Below are positions 61,806 to 64,000 of a stretch of DNA of 64,000 nt, one piece after another. Positions within the stretch are counted from its first letter, which is position 1; every line of letters begins with the position of its first letter. A program made the position numbers and the translations under genes. A model generated the notes under the pieces. The model searched no databases, was not told the DNA's origin, and was given only the letters and a program-made list of their open reading frames with translations. Source of the stretch: SURF-21 sp964529285. GTDB taxonomy: Bacteria; Actinomycetota; Geothermincolia; Geothermincolales; RBG-13-55-18. The stretch is from assembly GCA_964529285.1 (NCBI GenBank), contig CAZGWK010000003.1:62001-126000 (forward strand), written 5' to 3'.

Positions 61806-61962
61806 GGCTGGGGGTAACGGTCCTTGCTCGTTTTCGCAATCTATGTGCCTGGGACTTGGGGTAACGGTCTTCGCTCGTGTTCGCAGGTTGCATATCCATA
61901 ACTCAGCATTACTGTCGTTTGTGCTGCTCACAATGTCGCTTCAGACCGACCCCAGTCCCAGG
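61806..61962 (+). repeat. Family A repeats: left half copy and best-preserved full copy
   Basis: 61848-61962 (115 bp) has near-perfect inverted ends: 61848-61869 (CCTGGGACTTGGGGTAACGG...) and 61944-61962 (GACCGACCCCAGTCCCAGG). A left-arm-only copy (CTGGGGGTAACGGTCCTTGC) lies at about 61809-61840. They follow the chelatase-like stop by only 10 bp. Confidence 0.75.
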
Positions 61963-62345
61963 CAGTGGGTTAGGTATTGGAGTACGACGTCGCTAGGACA
62001 TCACGTCCGGTACTCGGGAAGTGGGTTCTGAGCAGGCGACACCCGGGCGGTGTCATCCTTTCACGGCCTGTGTAGATGCGCGGATGCTTGCGTGCTCGCT
62101 GCGACCGACCCGGTAGGTCCCCGGGCTGGGGGGGGCTCTTTCCCGATAAGTACACGAGCCAGGTTAAAACCTGGCACCGTTGTGCCGAAGACGGCACAAT
62201 CGCTTCCGCGATGCAGGCTGCCAGACGGGGCCGCTCAGACGTAGGGGTTGGTCATCGTATGTGAGTGCGCAGATGAGTGGGGAGAATACCCTAAAAGGCG
62301 GCGCTTTCCTGCCGATAAAGAGGGAGTAGGGACTAGAGGTATGTA
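61963..62345 (+). other. Intergenic leader with conserved hairpins before the sensor kinase
   Basis: No gene is seen. GCCAGGTT-AA-AACCTGGC (62158-62175) and TTGTGCCG-AAGA-CGGCACAA (62180-62199) are adjacent hairpins. The second resembles a hairpin at 30647-30666. The segment is on the coding strand ahead of the kinase at 62346. I could not match it to a known riboswitch. Confidence 0.45.
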
Positions 62346-64000
62346 ATGAAAGAAAAAGAAGGGCTCCCATCAGGCGTGGAGAGGAAAGAGCGTCGTAAGC
62401 CCGTGGGCACGCTTCTGCCTCTCCTGGTGGCCGTTATCGCCCTGCTGGTCGCGGGAACTATTTCCGCATCCGTCATCCTGTCCTCGCCTCACAGCATAAT
62501 CGTGGGCGGGATTCTGGGCGCCTGCCTGATCTCCCTGATGATCTTCCTCGCACTCGAATGGTGGCATTACCGCGAGCAGAACAAGGGATATATAGATGAG
62601 ATCACCGACCTGAATCTGAGGTTCGGCATCCTTGCTGACGCGGTAAGCGCGGTCAGTTCCACGCTCGACATCGAGGAGCTTGTGGCAAACATAATGGGCG
62701 TCATGCTCACGCTGACGAATTCCGCGATAGGGGTGGTGCTTGTCCCGGATGACAGCCTCAACCACCTGCGTGTACTCTCCCACCGCGGTTTCCAGGAGCA
62801 GGCGGTACGCGGCCTCAAGATCGCGGTGGGGAAGGGTGCTGTCGGCAAGGCCTTCCAGAACGGCCAGACCGTGATCCGTAAGAACCTGCCCGAAGACCCC
62901 CGAGCGGCGGAGACCTACGCCGAAGGGAAAAGCCCCAAGTCACAGATTATCATGCCTTTAAAGGCCAAGGGCCAGATGGTGGGTATCGCGGTGACCGCCT
63001 CATACGAAGAGCACGAATACAAAACGGACGAGATAGCACTGCTCTCGAGCCTCTGCCACGAACTGGCTGTGGCCATGATCAACGTCGACCTCTACCAGCA
63101 GAGCCAGAAGACGCTGGAATGGCTCGCCGATACCCAGGAATACACCGAGCATTTCATCCAGGAGATGCTTGCAGGAGTTGCGGTGATAAACGGCGAGGGA
63201 GACCTGATCTACTTCAACCAGGAGGGTGCGGAGATTCTGGGCATCGAAGCCAAAGAGGTCATAGGAGTAAACTACAACGACCTCGAGGAGGAGAGAGATA
63301 AGTTCAGGTCGCTGTCTTTCATGAAACAGATCTTCCGCTTGTGTATGGAGGAGGAACGGACCTTTCGCCGTCACGAGATGGCCGTAGAAGGGCCGGGGGG
63401 CAGAAGGTTGACTATCAACTTCAATGCCTTCCCCCTGCATCGCTCCAGGGGAGAGATGATGGGTGCCGCCATGGTTTTCATGGATATATCGGCCATCAGG
63501 GAAATGGAGTCGCGTTTAAGGCAGCAGGATCATCTGTCCATACTGGGGCAGATGGCCGCGAAGATCGCCCACGAGGTGAAGAACCCCCTCTTCGCCATCA
63601 TCGGCCTTGCCGAAGAGCTCGGGGAAGAAGAGGGAGACCTGGACCGCAAGCACCTCCTCGAGATGATAAAGCACGAGGCTGCCCTCAGCAACCAATGGAT
63701 ATCGGGCATGTTGAGTTTCAGCAAGTCTCCTTTTCCAGTGGGGGAAGAAGCGGTCTTCGCCCTGCAGTCGAACGTACCCGAGATGATAGCGGACTTCCTG
63801 CGTACACACGAGCAGGACAACATCAAGGTCGTCAGGGATTTCGAGGAAGGCCTTCCGCCGGTGATTATGAGCCGGGAAAACATGCGGCACACCCTCTTCA
63901 ACCTCCTTGAGAACTCCATGCAGGCCATGCCCGACGGAGGGGTGGTAACCGTGCGCGCTCACGACACCGGCAACGGCTTCGTAGAGATGCGCGTGGAGGA
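62346..64000 (+). CDS. Sensor histidine kinase (GAF, PAS), C-terminal part outside window
   Basis: About 551 residues are visible. Two membrane helices lie at about 23-70 (VGTLLPLLVAVIALLVAGTI). A GAF domain follows at about 90-235, then a PAS domain at about 255-370 (ISAIREMESR ends it). The HisKA helix has the phospho-acceptor His409 in AAKIAHEVKNPLFAIIGLAE. The HATPase begins with HTLFNLLENSMQAMPDGG. The partner response regulator should lie just outside. The ATG at 62346 follows AGAGGTATGTA. Confidence 0.93.
   Translation, partial: MKEKEGLPSGVERKERRKPVGTLLPLLVAVIALLVAGTISASVILSSPHSIIVGGILGACLISLMIFLALEWWHYREQNKGYIDEITDLNLRFGILADAVSAVSSTLDIEELVANIMGVMLTLTNSAIGVVLVPDDSLNHLRVLSHRGFQEQAVRGLKIAVGKGAVGKAFQNGQTVIRKNLPEDPRAAETYAEGKSPKSQIIMPLKAKGQMVGIAVTASYEEHEYKTDEIALLSSLCHELAVAMINVDLYQQSQKTLEWLADTQEYTEHFIQEMLAGVAVINGEGDLIYFNQEGAEILGIEAKEVIGVNYNDLEEERDKFRSLSFMKQIFRLCMEEERTFRRHEMAVEGPGGRRLTINFNAFPLHRSRGEMMGAAMVFMDISAIREMESRLRQQDHLSILGQMAAKIAHEVKNPLFAIIGLAEELGEEEGDLDRKHLLEMIKHEAALSNQWISGMLSFSKSPFPVGEEAVFALQSNVPEMIADFLRTHEQDNIKVVRDFEEGLPPVIMSRENMRHTLFNLLENSMQAMPDGGVVTVRAHDTGNGFVEMRVE

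Noticed and set aside
61963..62345. Known riboswitch before the sensor kinase
   Set aside because: No TPP, cobalamin, c-di-GMP, c-di-AMP or glycine consensus could be matched; only simple hairpins are visible.

Overview
The window is about 64 kb of GC-rich bacterial chromosome, mostly housekeeping genes with a few accessory and repeat-rich patches. Gene content fits a deep-branching, probably anaerobic actinobacterial lineage, perhaps of the Geothermincolia/OPB41 type (inference). Supporting signs are CarD, a padR-ino1 pair as in mycobacteria, a Firmicutes-like clpC/radA/disA/yacL/ispD/ispF neighbourhood, and an 'EWYLAEG' surface-protein domain that I associate with such genomes. Several archaeal-type enzymes are also present: cyclic 2,3-diphosphoglycerate synthetase, 2-phosphoglycerate kinase, ADP-forming acyl-CoA synthetase, a hexulose-phosphate synthase/RraA fusion and an ApgM-type mutase.

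Layout. 1-2.1 kb: a partial acyl-CoA synthetase, its TetR regulator with a clear promoter and palindromic operator, an HD-hydrolase remnant and the first copy of an interspersed repeat. 2.3-8.5 kb: ispF, ispD, yacL, carD, a MazG-like gene, disA and radA, all leftward. 8.8-12 kb: a glycine-betaine type ABC transporter. 12.5-21.5 kb: an Fe-S flavoprotein, clpC, lysS, greA, then rightward ADP-forming acyl-CoA synthetase plus a phosphotransacetylase-N-like protein. 21.5-30.5 kb: an M23 peptidase, then one leftward run cpgS, 2PGK, transaldolase, rho, rpmE, DUF1385, prfA, prmC. 30.7-36.9 kb: a phosphoesterase, hom-thrC-apgM, and the HPS-RraA fusion. 36.9-40.8 kb: a duplicated inverted-repeat element, a PP2C-like gene with an odd start, lysA, yjbQ and a metallo-beta-lactamase fold protein. 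41-46.2 kb: padR-ino1, a small protein, a thioesterase, a UDP-sugar decarboxylase and a saccharopine-dehydrogenase-like gene.

46.2-51.9 kb is the accessory island. It holds AT-rich secreted caspase-like and PepSY-like genes, a deleted IS21 element, a surface-protein gene broken by one in-frame UGA, and several repeats. A roughly 72-bp direct repeat brackets most of it. 51.9-64 kb: a FadD-type ligase, pilT, a histone-deacetylase-like protein, an NlpC/P60 hydrolase, a SpoIIE-type phosphatase/kinase with its STAS partner, a chelatase-like AAA+/VWA protein, and a sensor kinase cut by the window edge.

Themes. Solute and heat protection (betaine uptake, cyclic diphosphoglycerate, inositol phosphate) and archaeal-type carbon metabolism recur. 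At least three families of small inverted-repeat elements lie between genes, in places touching gene ends. Two genes, and possibly a third, appear to start leaderless right behind a -10 box, usually an extended one. Function calls rest on visible motifs and family knowledge; no database search was possible.
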